A stretch of 43,097 nucleotides of DNA, taken from assembly GCF_001311195.1 (NCBI RefSeq), contig NZ_BBAJ01000015.1, forward strand, positions 1 to 43,097. Direction: 5' to 3'. Numbering within the stretch: the first letter of the stretch is position 1; every line of letters begins with the position of its first letter. Made by a program: the position numbers and the translations under genes. Source of the DNA: Lacticaseibacillus camelliae DSM 22697 = JCM 13995 (GTDB taxonomy: Bacteria > Bacillota > Bacilli > Lactobacillales > Lactobacillaceae). The notes below the pieces were generated by a model. It was not told the DNA's origin. It saw nothing but the letters and a program-made list of their open reading frames with translations, and did not search any database. Of this stretch, positions 35,122 to 43,097 are shown in pieces.

Positions 35122-35820
35122 TTGCTTGAAGTGAAAAACCTTTCCTTTAATTATGGTAAGCAGCCGATCCTCGATGACCTGAGCTTTACGATCGAGGCGG
35201 GCACCATCGTTGGCCTCGTGGCCCCGAACGGCACCGGGAAAAGCACTTTGTTGCGCAATGTGACCGGGTTGCTGCGTCCTAAGCACGGTACTGTCAGTCT
35301 GCTTGGCCACGATTCCTGGCACGACCGGCAGGAGTTTTTGAAGCACCTCTTTTTCCTAGAGGATTCCACTAGGCTATACGAGGGTCTCAATCCCAACGAG
35401 CTGTTTGGCTACGTGAAGGACGTGTGGGGCGGGCAGCTATCGGTCGACCGTGTCGTCAAGGTGCTGCGTATGGACAAGTACCGCAAGAAGCGGGTGGCCA
35501 GCATGTCGCTGGGCATGAAGCAGCATGTGCTGCTGGGGATGTACCTGATTTCCGGCGCCGACCTTCTGCTGTTTGACGAGCCACTGAACGGCCTAGATCC
35601 AACCAGCATCGAGCTGTTCACGCGCGTCTTTTCGCAACTGAAGGGGCAGGGTAAGAGCATCCTGATGTCCTCGCATCAGCTGGGTAACGTGACCACGATG
35701 GCCGATAGCGTGATGTTCCTGAAGGACGCTCACCTCCAGACCTTCCAGACGGCGGCCATCGATCTGCAGCAGAAGTACGATGAGCTCTTCGCCGTGGATG
35801 AGAAGCTGCTCGAACCTTAG
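35122..35820 (+). CDS. ABC transporter ATP-binding protein
   Basis: 232 residues from a TTG at 35122, chosen because AAAGGAG lies 8 bases upstream and the family text LLEVKNLSFNYG begins there; an in-frame GTG at 35104 overlaps the permease stop but has no ribosome site. Walker A APNGTGKSTLL, Q-loop region, signature SMSLGMKQ in place of LSGGQ (usual in the YtrB/CcmA-like exporter group), Walker B LLLFDEPLNGLDP and switch His in SSHQLG. It powers the two ABC-2 permeases upstream. The exported substrate is unknown; lipids, peptides or antibiotics are possible. Confidence 0.93.
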   Translation: MLEVKNLSFNYGKQPILDDLSFTIEAGTIVGLVAPNGTGKSTLLRNVTGLLRPKHGTVSLLGHDSWHDRQEFLKHLFFLEDSTRLYEGLNPNELFGYVKDVWGGQLSVDRVVKVLRMDKYRKKRVASMSLGMKQHVLLGMYLISGADLLLFDEPLNGLDPTSIELFTRVFSQLKGQGKSILMSSHQLGNVTTMADSVMFLKDAHLQTFQTAAIDLQQKYDELFAVDEKLLEP

Positions 35821-35827
35821 AGTAAAC

Positions 35828-35856
35828 AAAAAGCCCAGCGATTTTGCCGGGCTTTT
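35828..35856. terminator. Bidirectional terminator
   Basis: AAAAGCCC (35829-35836) pairs with GGGCTTTT (35849-35856), extended by GC/GC inside. It lies between the ABC operon and the convergent HAD gene. Confidence 0.8.
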
Positions 35857-35868
35857 ATGATACTGAAA

Positions 35869-36689
35869 TTAATTTTGTTCTTGGCTGCCGAGAAACTTAT
35901 CCAGCGCAACCGCCACGCCATCATGCGCCAGGTCGACGGTGTGGAACTTGGTGGCGGCCTTCACCTGGTCGTTGGCGTTGCCCATGGCGATGCCGTAGTG
36001 CACGGTTTTTAACATTTCCAGGTCATTGGAGCCGTCGCCGAACGCCATGGTGCGCGCCAGCGGCTGGTTGAGCTCTCGGCACACGCGCATGATTGCCGTG
36101 GCCTTGTTGACGCCGTGAGCCGTGATTTCGATGTTGTCGATATTGGAACTTGAGGCATCCACATCGGGCAGGGCGTTCATCTCGACGCGAGCGCGGGCGA
36201 TTTTTTTCCAGGTCGGGGTCGATGGCGATGGCGTTGATAATCTTGCCACTGTTTGCCCGCAGCTGTTCGAGAGTGTCGATGGCCACGTATTTGTGGGGGT
36301 CTTCGCCGGCGATGCGGTTTTTGCCGTCAGCGGAGACGGCGGCAGGCAGTGGCGTTAAGTAAAGTACTTTTTCGAGCGTGAAAAGTACTGCGGCAGTTGG
36401 TACTTCTTGGCGACTCGCCAAATCCCCTCCAGTGCATTAGTCGATAGGTGCTGGGCCTCGACCTTGCCGCCAATGCGCGTGACCGTGCCGTTGGAGCAGA
36501 TAATGTCCAGGTCCGGACCGATGCGGTCGGCCATCATGGTGGCGGAAAACAGCGGCCGGCCGGAGGCGATGAAGAAGCGGTGCCCCTGCGCGCGGTATTT
36601 GGCGATGGTCTCGACAACGCGCTTGCTGGGATACTGCTTTCGCCAACGAGCGTCCCATCGATATCCATGAAAACAGTGTAAGGTGACAT
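35869..36689 (-). pseudogene. Cof-type HAD-IIB sugar-phosphate phosphatase, three frameshifts
   Basis: The ATG at 36689-36687 begins MSPYTVFMDIDGTLVGESSI (HAD motif I DIDGT). Further marks are FFIASGRPLFS (motif II), ICSNGTVTRIGG, an IIB cap, HGVNKATAI and MAFGDGSNDLEML (motifs III and IV). About 273 residues after correction. Breaks: 36623 (A2, needs A3), 36381-36384 (T4, needs T5) and 36201-36207 (A7, needs A6), all stated for the minus strand. Family members dephosphorylate sugar phosphates, flavin or PLP precursors; the substrate is unknown. A ribosome site AAAGGAAGG precedes the ATG. Confidence 0.85.
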
Positions 36690-37084
36690 GAGTGACCTTC
36701 CTTTAACAATTGTTGTGGGTACAAATCTAAGCGGTTTCATTATACTAAAGTCCAGTGCGATTGGCGCGGTTCAAACGCAATGCCACCGGTGCGAGCCAGG
36801 AAGAATCGCGCGTGGGGCAATCGCATTCGTCCTCATTTTTTTAAAGGCAAGGCGATACCAACCACGGAAACCCTTTTTTTCACCTCGGTCTAGGTGTGCC
36901 AGCACCCTAGATTATTTTTGTGTTACAGGATGTTGTCGACGGATCCCACCAGGTAATTTAAAAACATTTGTGAGCGCATGGACAATCCGGTAGACGGGCG
37001 ATGCGGATGTGGCAGTCGACGGGAATGCTTGTTATCGATTGCTGCGCCATCAATTGTGCCACATGATATTGTGAGACATTTCGC
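36690..37084. other. Noncoding stretch of about 400 bp
   Basis: No frame here has a ribosome site or recognisable protein, and it is richer in A+T than its flanks. It holds a short T7 run near 36874 and a weak hairpin (CTAGGTG 36890-36896 with CACCCTAG 36903-36910) followed by ATTATTTTT. It separates the divergent HAD gene and flavodoxin operon, and otherwise I see nothing in it. Confidence 0.5.
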
Positions 37085-37128
37085 TTGAAAAATCACTGCT
37101 CAACATGCATTAATGAGTGAGTACTCAC
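37085..37128 (+). promoter_or_regulatory. Promoter and candidate TetR operator of the flavodoxin-activase operon
   Basis: TTGAAA (37085-37090) and CATTAA (37108-37113) are 17 bases apart. Right after the -10 is GTGAGTACTCAC (37117-37128), a perfect 12-bp palindrome in a wider symmetric context (AATGAGTGAGTACTCACATT). It covers the expected transcription start, so a bound TetR protein would block the operon. The TetR gene is the last gene of the same operon, at 41890. Confidence 0.6.
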
Positions 37129-37150
37129 ATTACATTGCCTGGAGGATAAG

Positions 37151-37596
37151 ATGACGAAAGTTAAAATCGTGTACGCAAGTTTGACTGGTAATAATGAAGC
37201 CATTGCCGACTATTTAAAAACGCAATTGGAGGCACGGGGCGCTGACGTTGACGTCGAAGAAATGAGTCAGGCGCTGGCCGACGATTTAGCCGACTATGAC
37301 GTCGCTGTGGTGGCGTCGTATACCTACTCTGGGGTGACCGATGGCGAATTGCCTGAAGAAGCATGGATTTCTACGAAGACCTAGAGGAACTCGAACTGCC
37401 GGACCTCAAGTATGCGGTGTGCGGAAGCGGTGATTCAACTTATGACCAGTTCTGCACAGCCGTCGATCTATTTACCGCAGCGTTTGAACAAACCGGGGCC
37501 AAGCAGGTCGCGTCGTCAGTCAAAATCGATCTTGAGCCCGACGCGGCAGATTTTGCCCAACTTGATCAGGTCGTCAGTGCGATTGTTGCGCTGTAG
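37151..37596 (+). pseudogene. Flavodoxin, one frameshift
   Basis: About 148 residues in the corrected frame, the size of short-chain flavodoxins. FMN phosphate loop IVYASLTGNNEAIADYL, second loop ASYTYSGVTDGELPEE, and the typical YAVCGSGDSTYDQFCTAVDLF. It breaks near 37361, where one base is missing (L-P-E-E-A-M-D-F-Y). The ATG has GGAGG 6 bases upstream. It lies 22 bases before the giant activase gene, so it is the likely electron donor to that Fe-S protein: activases of this type need a low-potential ferredoxin or flavodoxin. Confidence 0.88.
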
Positions 37597-37618
37597 TCAC
37601 GGAAAATGAGGTAGTCGA

Positions 37619-40600
37619 ATGCCAAAAGAGTCGTATGTTGCAGGGATCGACGTCGGGTCGACCACGGTCAAACTGGTCATCATGAATGCCCAGCACGAAA
37701 CGATTTTTGCGCGGTACGAGCGCCATTACTCGGACGTCAAGGCGGCCAGTGCCCGTGTGCTGAAGGAAGCAATGACCGAGCTTGACCCGCAGACGGTGGT
37801 GCAGTGCACGATCACCGGTTCCGGCGGGATTGGGCTGGCGCATTTGCTGCAGCTGAAGTTTATCCAAGAGGTCATCGCCTGCACCAAGACGGTAGAAACG
37901 TTGATCCCGGAAACCGATGTGGCCATTGAACTGGGCGGCGAAGACGCGAAAATCACGTTCTTTGGCGCCAGCTTGGAACAGCGGATGAATGGCTCATGCG
38001 CCGGCGGTACCGGTGCGTTCATTGACCAAATGGCGACGCTGCTGAAAACCGACGCCAATGTCTGAACGACATGGCCAAGGACGCGACCAAAATCTACCCG
38101 ATCGCCAGCCGCTGCGGGGTGTTTGCCAAAACCGACGTGCAGCCGCTGATCAACGACGGCGCGGCGAAGGCCGACATCGCGGCCAGCATTTTTCAGGCAG
38201 TGGTCAACCAAACCATTTCCGGGTTGGCGGCGGGCCATAAAATCCGCGGCCACGTGGCGTTTCTTGGCGGGCCGCTGTACTTCATGGACCAGCTGCGGGT
38301 GCGCTTCATTGAGACGCTGAACCTGACGCCGGACGAAGTCATTTTTCCCGCCGATCCCCAGCTGTTTGTGGCGAAAGGCGCGGCACTGTACGCCAATGAC
38401 CAACCGCAGGTCACGCTGGCGACGTTATTAGACCGCCTCGAAAATGGGGATGACTCGGCGATGAAGCCGGCGCATTCCCTGCCGCCGCTGTTTAAAGACG
38501 ACCAAGAGCTGGCGGCGTTCCGCAAGCGTCACGCCAAGGCTCAAGTGGCCACGCGTGATTTGGCCAGCTATCGCGGCACCGCGTTTCTTGGGATTGACGC
38601 GGGTTCGACGACCACCAAGGTGGCGCTGATTTCCGAAGACGACAAGCTGCTTTACACCTATTACGACTCCAATGACGGCGATCCGCTGGCGAAAACCAAG
38701 CAAATTATGCGCGATATGACCGCAAAACTCCCGGCCGGGGTCACCATTGGCAAGGTCGCCGTGACTGGGTACGGCGAGCATTTGATCAAAAACGCGTTGA
38801 ATGTGGACATCGGTGAGGTGGAAACCGTCGCCCACTACAAGGCCGCGCGGTATTTTGAGCCGGATGTCGATTTTATCCTCGACATCGGCGGTCAGGACAT
38901 GAAGGCGATGACCGTCAGTCATGAGGCTCTTTCAACGATTAAGTTGAACGAGGCCTGCTCCAGCGGCTGCGGGTCGTTTTTAGAGACTTTTGCGACGAGT
39001 TTGAACTACGACATTCGCGACTTTGCCCAGGCGGCACTGCTGGCCAAGCACCCGAGCGACCTGGGTAGTCGCTGCACGGTCTTCATGAACTCGAAGGTCA
39101 AGCAGGTGCAAAAAGAAGGCGCGACGATCGGTGACATTGCCGCCGGCCTGAGCATGTCGATTATCAAAAACGCCCTGTTTAAGGTCATTAAAATGCGGCG
39201 CGTCGAGGACATGGGGCAGCACATTGTTTGCCAAGGCGGTACTTTTTACAACGAGGCGGTGCTGCGCGCGTTTGAGCAGATCGCCGGCGTTGAGGTGGTG
39301 CGGCCGAACATTGCCGGACTGATGGGTGCGTACGGGGTGGCCCTGATTGCCCAAGAAAATTACCAGGCCGGCGATCAGACCACGATGCTGGACGTTGCCG
39401 CCATGGATGACCTCAGTTTCAACAAGGAATACATGCACTGCGGCGGCTGTGAGAACAATTGCGCGCTGACCATTACCGTGTTTAACGACGGCCGCCGGTT
39501 TGTCACCGGCAACCGGTGCGAGCGCGGCGAGGCGCGCGGCTTAAGCTGCGCGTGCCGAAGTCCAACGGTAAGGTCAACCTGGTGCAGGAAAAGTATCAGC
39601 GCCTGTTTGCGTACCGGCCGCTGCGCCGCAAGCTGGCGACTCGCGGCACGCTGGGGATGCCGCGGGTGTTGAACATGTACGAGAACTACCCGCTGTGGCA
39701 GACCTTTTTCACCAAGCTTGGCATCCGGGCGGAATTGTCGCCCAAGGGTAGCCAGAAGCAGTACGAAAAAGGCATGGAAACCATTCCCAGCGACACGGTG
39801 TGCTACCCGGCCAAGCAGGTGCATGGGCACATTCAGGCGCTGATCGATCGCGGCTGCAAGCGGATCTTCTACCCGGCCGTGGTTTACGAAGTGAACGAGG
39901 ATAAAACCGCCCAGAATCATTTTAACTGCCCGATTGTCCAGTCTTACCCGGCGGTGATCGCCAATAACGTGGACGAAATCGTGAACGGCAGTGTCGATTA
40001 CCGTTCGCCTTATTTGAACCTAGCCGATCGTAAGGGAACCGCGAAGAATCTATACGAGTGCTTCAAGGACCTCGGCGTCACCAAGGCGGAAGTTGCAGAG
40101 GCACTGGATGCAGGGTTTGCCGAACTTGAACACTTCAAACAGGTGACGCGAGACCGCGGCGAAGACACCCTGCGCATGATTCAGGAAACCGGCGAACACG
40201 GCATCGTGCTGGCAGGGCGCCCTTATCACTTGGATCCGGAAGTCAATCACGGCATTTCGCAGCTGATGACGGCCGAAGGGTTCCATGTGCTGACGGAAGA
40301 TTCGATCGCGCACCTCGGCGATGTGAAGGGTTTGCGAGTGGTCAACCAGTGGATGTACCACTCACGCCTATACGCCGCGGCGGAAATCGCGGCGAAATTC
40401 CCCCAGCTGGAGTTCGTGCAACTGAATTCCTTCGGGTGCGGCATTGATGCCATCGACAGCGATCAAATCGAAGAAATCATGACCCAGCATAACCGCCTCT
40501 ACACTTGCCTGAAAATCGATGAAGGCACTAACATGGGTGCGATTCGGATTCGTCTGCGCTCCCTGAAGGCGGCGGTGCGTGAGCGCGAAACGCGGCGCAT

Positions 40601-41881
40601 TCGCCCACAGGTGCTGGCAGAAGCACCGGCGCCGGTCAACTACACCCCGCAGATGCAACAGCAGGGCTACACGCTGCTGCTGCCGATGATGTCACCGATT
40701 CATCAGCAGGGGCTGGTGGATGTCGCCTTGCAGGCGTCAGGCTACAACGTGGTGAACCTGCCTGCAGATGACCGTGCCGCCGTTGACGTCGGCCAGCGCT
40801 TCGTCAACAACGATGCCTGCTATCCGGCCATCATTTCGATTGGGCAAATGCTGGAGGCGCTGCAAAGCGGTAAGTATGACCTGAACAAAACTGCCGTGAT
40901 GATGACGCAAACCGGCGGCGGGTGTCGCGCGACGAACTACATTCCGCTGATTCGCAAGGCGCTGGCGGACGCCGGCTTCCCGCAAATTCCGGTGGTGTCA
41001 CTGTCGCTGGGCAACCAAGGGGTCGAAGAAACTCCAGGCTTCAGCTTCACTCTGCACTGCTGAAACGGGTGGCGATTGCCTTTTTGTACGGGGACCTGTT
41101 TGAGCGCGTGGTGTACCGCACGCGGCCGTATGAAAAAGTGCCTGGAACGATCGACCACATGCACGCCGGCTGGCTGAAGCTGGTGCGGCCGTCGATCGAA
41201 GCGGGGAATTTCAAGGCGTTCAAGCACAACGTGGCCGAAATCGTGCGTGATTTTGACACCGTGCCGCTCAAGGCAGGGCGTAAGCCGCGCGTGGGGGTTG
41301 TCGGCGAGATTCTGGTCAAGTACTCGCCCATCGCGAATAACGACGTGGTCCACCTGCTGGAACGTGAAGGCGCGGAAGTCGTCGTGCCGGACATCGTCGG
41401 TTTCATGAATTACTCGCTGTACAACCAGCTGTACCGTTATGATCACCTGGGGGCCAGCGCAAAAGCAAAATGGTTCGCCAAGTTTGCCATGCAGCTGATC
41501 GACTGGTGCGAAAAGCCGCTGCAGCAGGCCTTGACCGCCTCTGAACGGTTTGACGGCATCGAGGCCATTGATGCCATCGCCGATGACGCTAGCAAGGTGC
41601 TCAGTCTGGGCAACCAAACGGGTGAAGGGTGGTTCCTGACTGGCGAGATGATCGAGCTGCTCAAGCACGGCACGCCCAACATTATCTGTATGCAGCCGTT
41701 TGGGTGCCTGCCGAACCACGTGGTCGGCAAGGGCATGGTCAAGGAGCTGCGGCGCCGTTTTCCTGGCGCCAACATTGCCCCGATCGATTACGATCCTGGC
41801 ACCAGCGTTGTGAACCAGCTCAACCGCATCCGCCTCATGCTGGCCACTGCCAAGAAGCAGGCGCTGGCTCAGGCGCAGTAG
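37619..41881 (+). pseudogene. Two-domain acyl-CoA dehydratase activase fused to a 2-hydroxyacyl-CoA dehydratase-like region, three frameshifts
   Basis: Corrected length about 1421 residues. Activase 1: GIDVGSTTVK at ~9, ELGGEDAK at ~104, cluster cysteines Cys127 (SCAGGTGAF) and Cys166 (ASRCGVF). Activase 2: [10 protein letters not shown] at ~325, [10 protein letters not shown], Cys447 ([11 protein letters not shown]) and Cys486 (GSRCTVF), the same 39-residue spacing. Next come a Cys cluster [10 protein letters not shown] (~610), a DUF2229 region from [16 protein letters not shown] (~680), and an HgdB/D-like part with NNDACYPAII, TGGGCRATNY and QPFGCLPNHV. Breaks near 38061, 39538 and 41052 are each one missing base. 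Known activases use ATP to push an electron to a dehydratase cluster; here donor and acceptor appear fused. The substrate is unknown. Confidence 0.85.
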
Positions 41882-41889
41882 GAGGAATC

Positions 41890-42543
41890 ATGACAGAACA
41901 AGAAATCGTGGCCCCGTGCAGCGTTGCGAGTACTGTTGGCGAGTTATCGGCAAAACAGCAGGCAGTGCTTCAGGCCAGCCTCACCTTGTTTGCCCAAAAG
42001 GGGTTTGCCAACACCACGACCTTAGACATTGCGCGCGCCGCGCATGTTGCCGAAGGCACGGTCCTGAAACGGTTCAAGACGAAGGAAGGCATTCTGCGAG
42101 TGATTCTGACGCCGCTGGAAGCGCAGATTTTGCCACAGGCGACCGATGCGTTTTTGACGGATCTCGCGACACACACCGAGTTATCGTTTGCCGAGTTGCT
42201 CTCCTACGCCGTGGCAAACCGCCTGAGCTTTGCGATGGCAAACCGTGAGGCGCTGCGGGTGATGGGGCAGGAAATCAGCAAGCACCCGGAAATTCTCACG
42301 CGGCTGACGGCACGGTTGCAGGATCTGATCGAGCAGCGCCTGGATGCGATCCTGAATCATTTTCGCCAGAGCGGCGAGTTGAACGATTGGCCGACGATGC
42401 GGATCGTGCGCAGCGTCTCCGGTCTGGCGCTGGGCTATGTCATGCCGAATATCATGCTGTCTGAGGAGTCACTGGATGTGGAGCAAACCACGGCAGAAAT
42501 TGTTGCGACGCTACTGCCGGCATTCACCGGCGGCCAGGCGTAA
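41890..42543 (+). CDS. TetR-family regulator of the flavodoxin-activase operon
   Basis: 217 residues, AGGAGG directly upstream and 8 bases after the activase stop. TetR HTH: AVLQASLTLFAQKGFANTTTLDIARAAHVAEGTVLKRFKTKEGIL at residues ~20-65. The C-terminal ligand domain is helical (LSFAELLSYAVANRLSFAMANREALRVMGQE) and ends LLPAFTGGQA. As last gene of the operon it probably represses its own transcription through the palindrome at 37117, releasing it when a small ligand, perhaps the substrate of the large enzyme, binds. The ligand is unknown. Confidence 0.9.
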   Translation: MTEQEIVAPCSVASTVGELSAKQQAVLQASLTLFAQKGFANTTTLDIARAAHVAEGTVLKRFKTKEGILRVILTPLEAQILPQATDAFLTDLATHTELSFAELLSYAVANRLSFAMANREALRVMGQEISKHPEILTRLTARLQDLIEQRLDAILNHFRQSGELNDWPTMRIVRSVSGLALGYVMPNIMLSEESLDVEQTTAEIVATLLPAFTGGQA

Positions 42544-42599
42544 CCGTAGACAAAAAAATCTCGCGCCGTTTGGATGCGGCTGCGATAATCCCTTTGTGG

Positions 42600-42632
42600 T
42601 TGTCAGATGAAATATCATAATTCATCTGACAA
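42600..42632. repeat. Perfect 12-bp inverted repeat before the IS gene
   Basis: TTGTCAGATGAA (42600-42611) pairs with TTCATCTGACAA (42621-42632) over a nine-base loop. It lies 18 bases before the transposase start and near the expected left end of the IS, so it may be part of the terminal repeat or a hairpin limiting transcription into the element. Confidence 0.6.
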
Positions 42633-42650
42633 TCATGGAGGGATATTTGT

Positions 42651-43097
42651 ATGCCTAGATCAAGGTACACAGCAGAGGAGAAGTTAGCTCTTCTGGAGGA
42701 ATTCAGACAGTCAGGTCTTGGAGCCACGACATTTGAGCGTCAACACAGTCTGGGTCATTGTCTGCTAGCTCGATGGCAGAAGCGATATGAGCGTGATGGT
42801 CTTGAAGGCCTCAGTGAAGCTAGGAAGAATAAGCACTATACATCATCGCTCAAACTGGCAGCGGTGTTGGCTTATCAAGCTGGTGAAGGTACGTTGACTG
42901 AACTGACCATGCGTTTCGGTCTTCGCTCGTCGGCACAACTCCGCAGATGGCTTTCCAAGTATAATGAGGACAAGACTTTGACGGCATCGCCGTTCAGAAA
43001 GCAGGTCCCCACTATGAGTCGGAAAACAACATTCGAAGAGCGAATTGAAGTGGTCAGTATGTGACTAAGTATAAGCACTCCTACAGCGAAGCTGCGG
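42651..43097 (+). CDS. IS3-family transposase OrfA (partial, probable frameshift)
   Basis: The ATG at 42651 follows GGAGGGA. OrfA of the IS150 group with repeated helix-turn-helix units: first around YTAEEKLALLEEFRQSGLGA ... LLARWQKRYERDG, second around SSLKLAAVLAYQAGEGTLTE ... AQLRRWLSKYNEDK, and a third beginning TFEERIEVV. A TGA at 43062-43064 stops the frame, but one base restored near 43049 continues it as Q-Y-V-T-K-Y-K-H-S-Y-S-E-A-A to the window edge. OrfA binds the terminal repeats and makes the OrfAB transposase by frameshifting with OrfB, which is outside the window. Confidence 0.85.

Larger units (their letters stand above)
42600..43097 (+). mobile_element. Left part of an IS3-family (IS150 group) insertion sequence
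   Basis: The left end is placed only roughly; it lies between the TetR stop (42543) and 42600. The element continues past the right edge. Its GC content is lower than the flanks and it uses AGA/AGG and TCA codons that neighbouring genes avoid, which marks recent arrival. It inserted right behind the TetR gene, and no terminator for that operon is left before it. Confidence 0.75.

Noticed and set aside
36690-36993. Plus-strand frame of about 100 codons in the 36.7 kb gap
   Set aside because: It lies partly antisense to the start of the HAD gene, has no ribosome site and reads as low-complexity Arg/Ser text.
42600-42632. Terminator of the TetR gene
   Set aside because: The stem is strong but no T-run follows on the plus strand; IS-associated repeat fits better.

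Overview
The window looks like a chromosomal segment of a high-GC member of the Lactobacillaceae. The evidence is the gene set: a malolactic enzyme operon with its LysR regulator and fumarase, luxS behind a methionine T-box and metQ, a LexA gene with a Bacillus-type SOS box, a proline iminopeptidase, a LysM/IsaA-type wall hydrolase, a stand-alone NrdI and a LytTR gene. Strong GGAGG ribosome sites and GC-rich codon use agree. The genus cannot be fixed by reading. No rRNA, tRNA, CRISPR array or prophage was seen.

Layout. 1-1000: the end of a LytTR/DUF3021-type operon, then a hairpin-dense stretch with a 23-codon peptide gene. 1000-11130: housekeeping and membrane genes (HesB-like Fe-S protein, GNAT, MDR oxidoreductase, AI-2E family permease, lexA, AEC carrier, 5-FTHF cyclo-ligase, DUF488, two tandem CorA-like channels). 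11116-16343: malate/fumarate module, mleR-fumC divergent from mleS-mleP. 16500-24800: metallophosphoesterase, a 160-bp inverted-repeat element, thiol peroxidase, flavodoxin-like protein, UspA, CtpE-like P-type ATPase, PepIP, His-rich membrane protein, GNAT. 24813-30719: cation/proton antiporter, HAD hydrolase, LysM hydrolase, MarR, alpha/beta hydrolase, NrdI, membrane protein. 30716-32493: methionine T-box, metQ, luxS. 32610-35820: a four-gene ABC-2 exporter operon. 35869-36689: Cof-type HAD phosphatase. 37085-42543: flavodoxin, a roughly 1420-residue two-activase/dehydratase fusion protein and a TetR regulator. 42600 to the end: the left part of an IS3-family element.

The best candidate for an under-described system is the 37.1-42.5 kb operon. 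One polypeptide carries two ASKHA activase domains of the HgdC/BadF type, a DUF2229 region and a 2-hydroxyacyl-CoA dehydratase-like (HgdB/D) region. It is preceded by a flavodoxin and followed by a TetR gene, and a perfect palindrome sits at the promoter. This reads as a self-contained ATP-driven low-potential reduction system without separate dehydratase subunits.

A caution covers the whole window. About twenty genes are broken, nearly all by single-base length changes that can be placed in short homopolymers (usually one base missing, sometimes one extra in runs of 7 or 8), while the protein sequence on both sides stays conserved. The pattern looks like systematic sequencing or assembly error more than gene decay. 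Broken genes are given here as one entry spanning all fragments.
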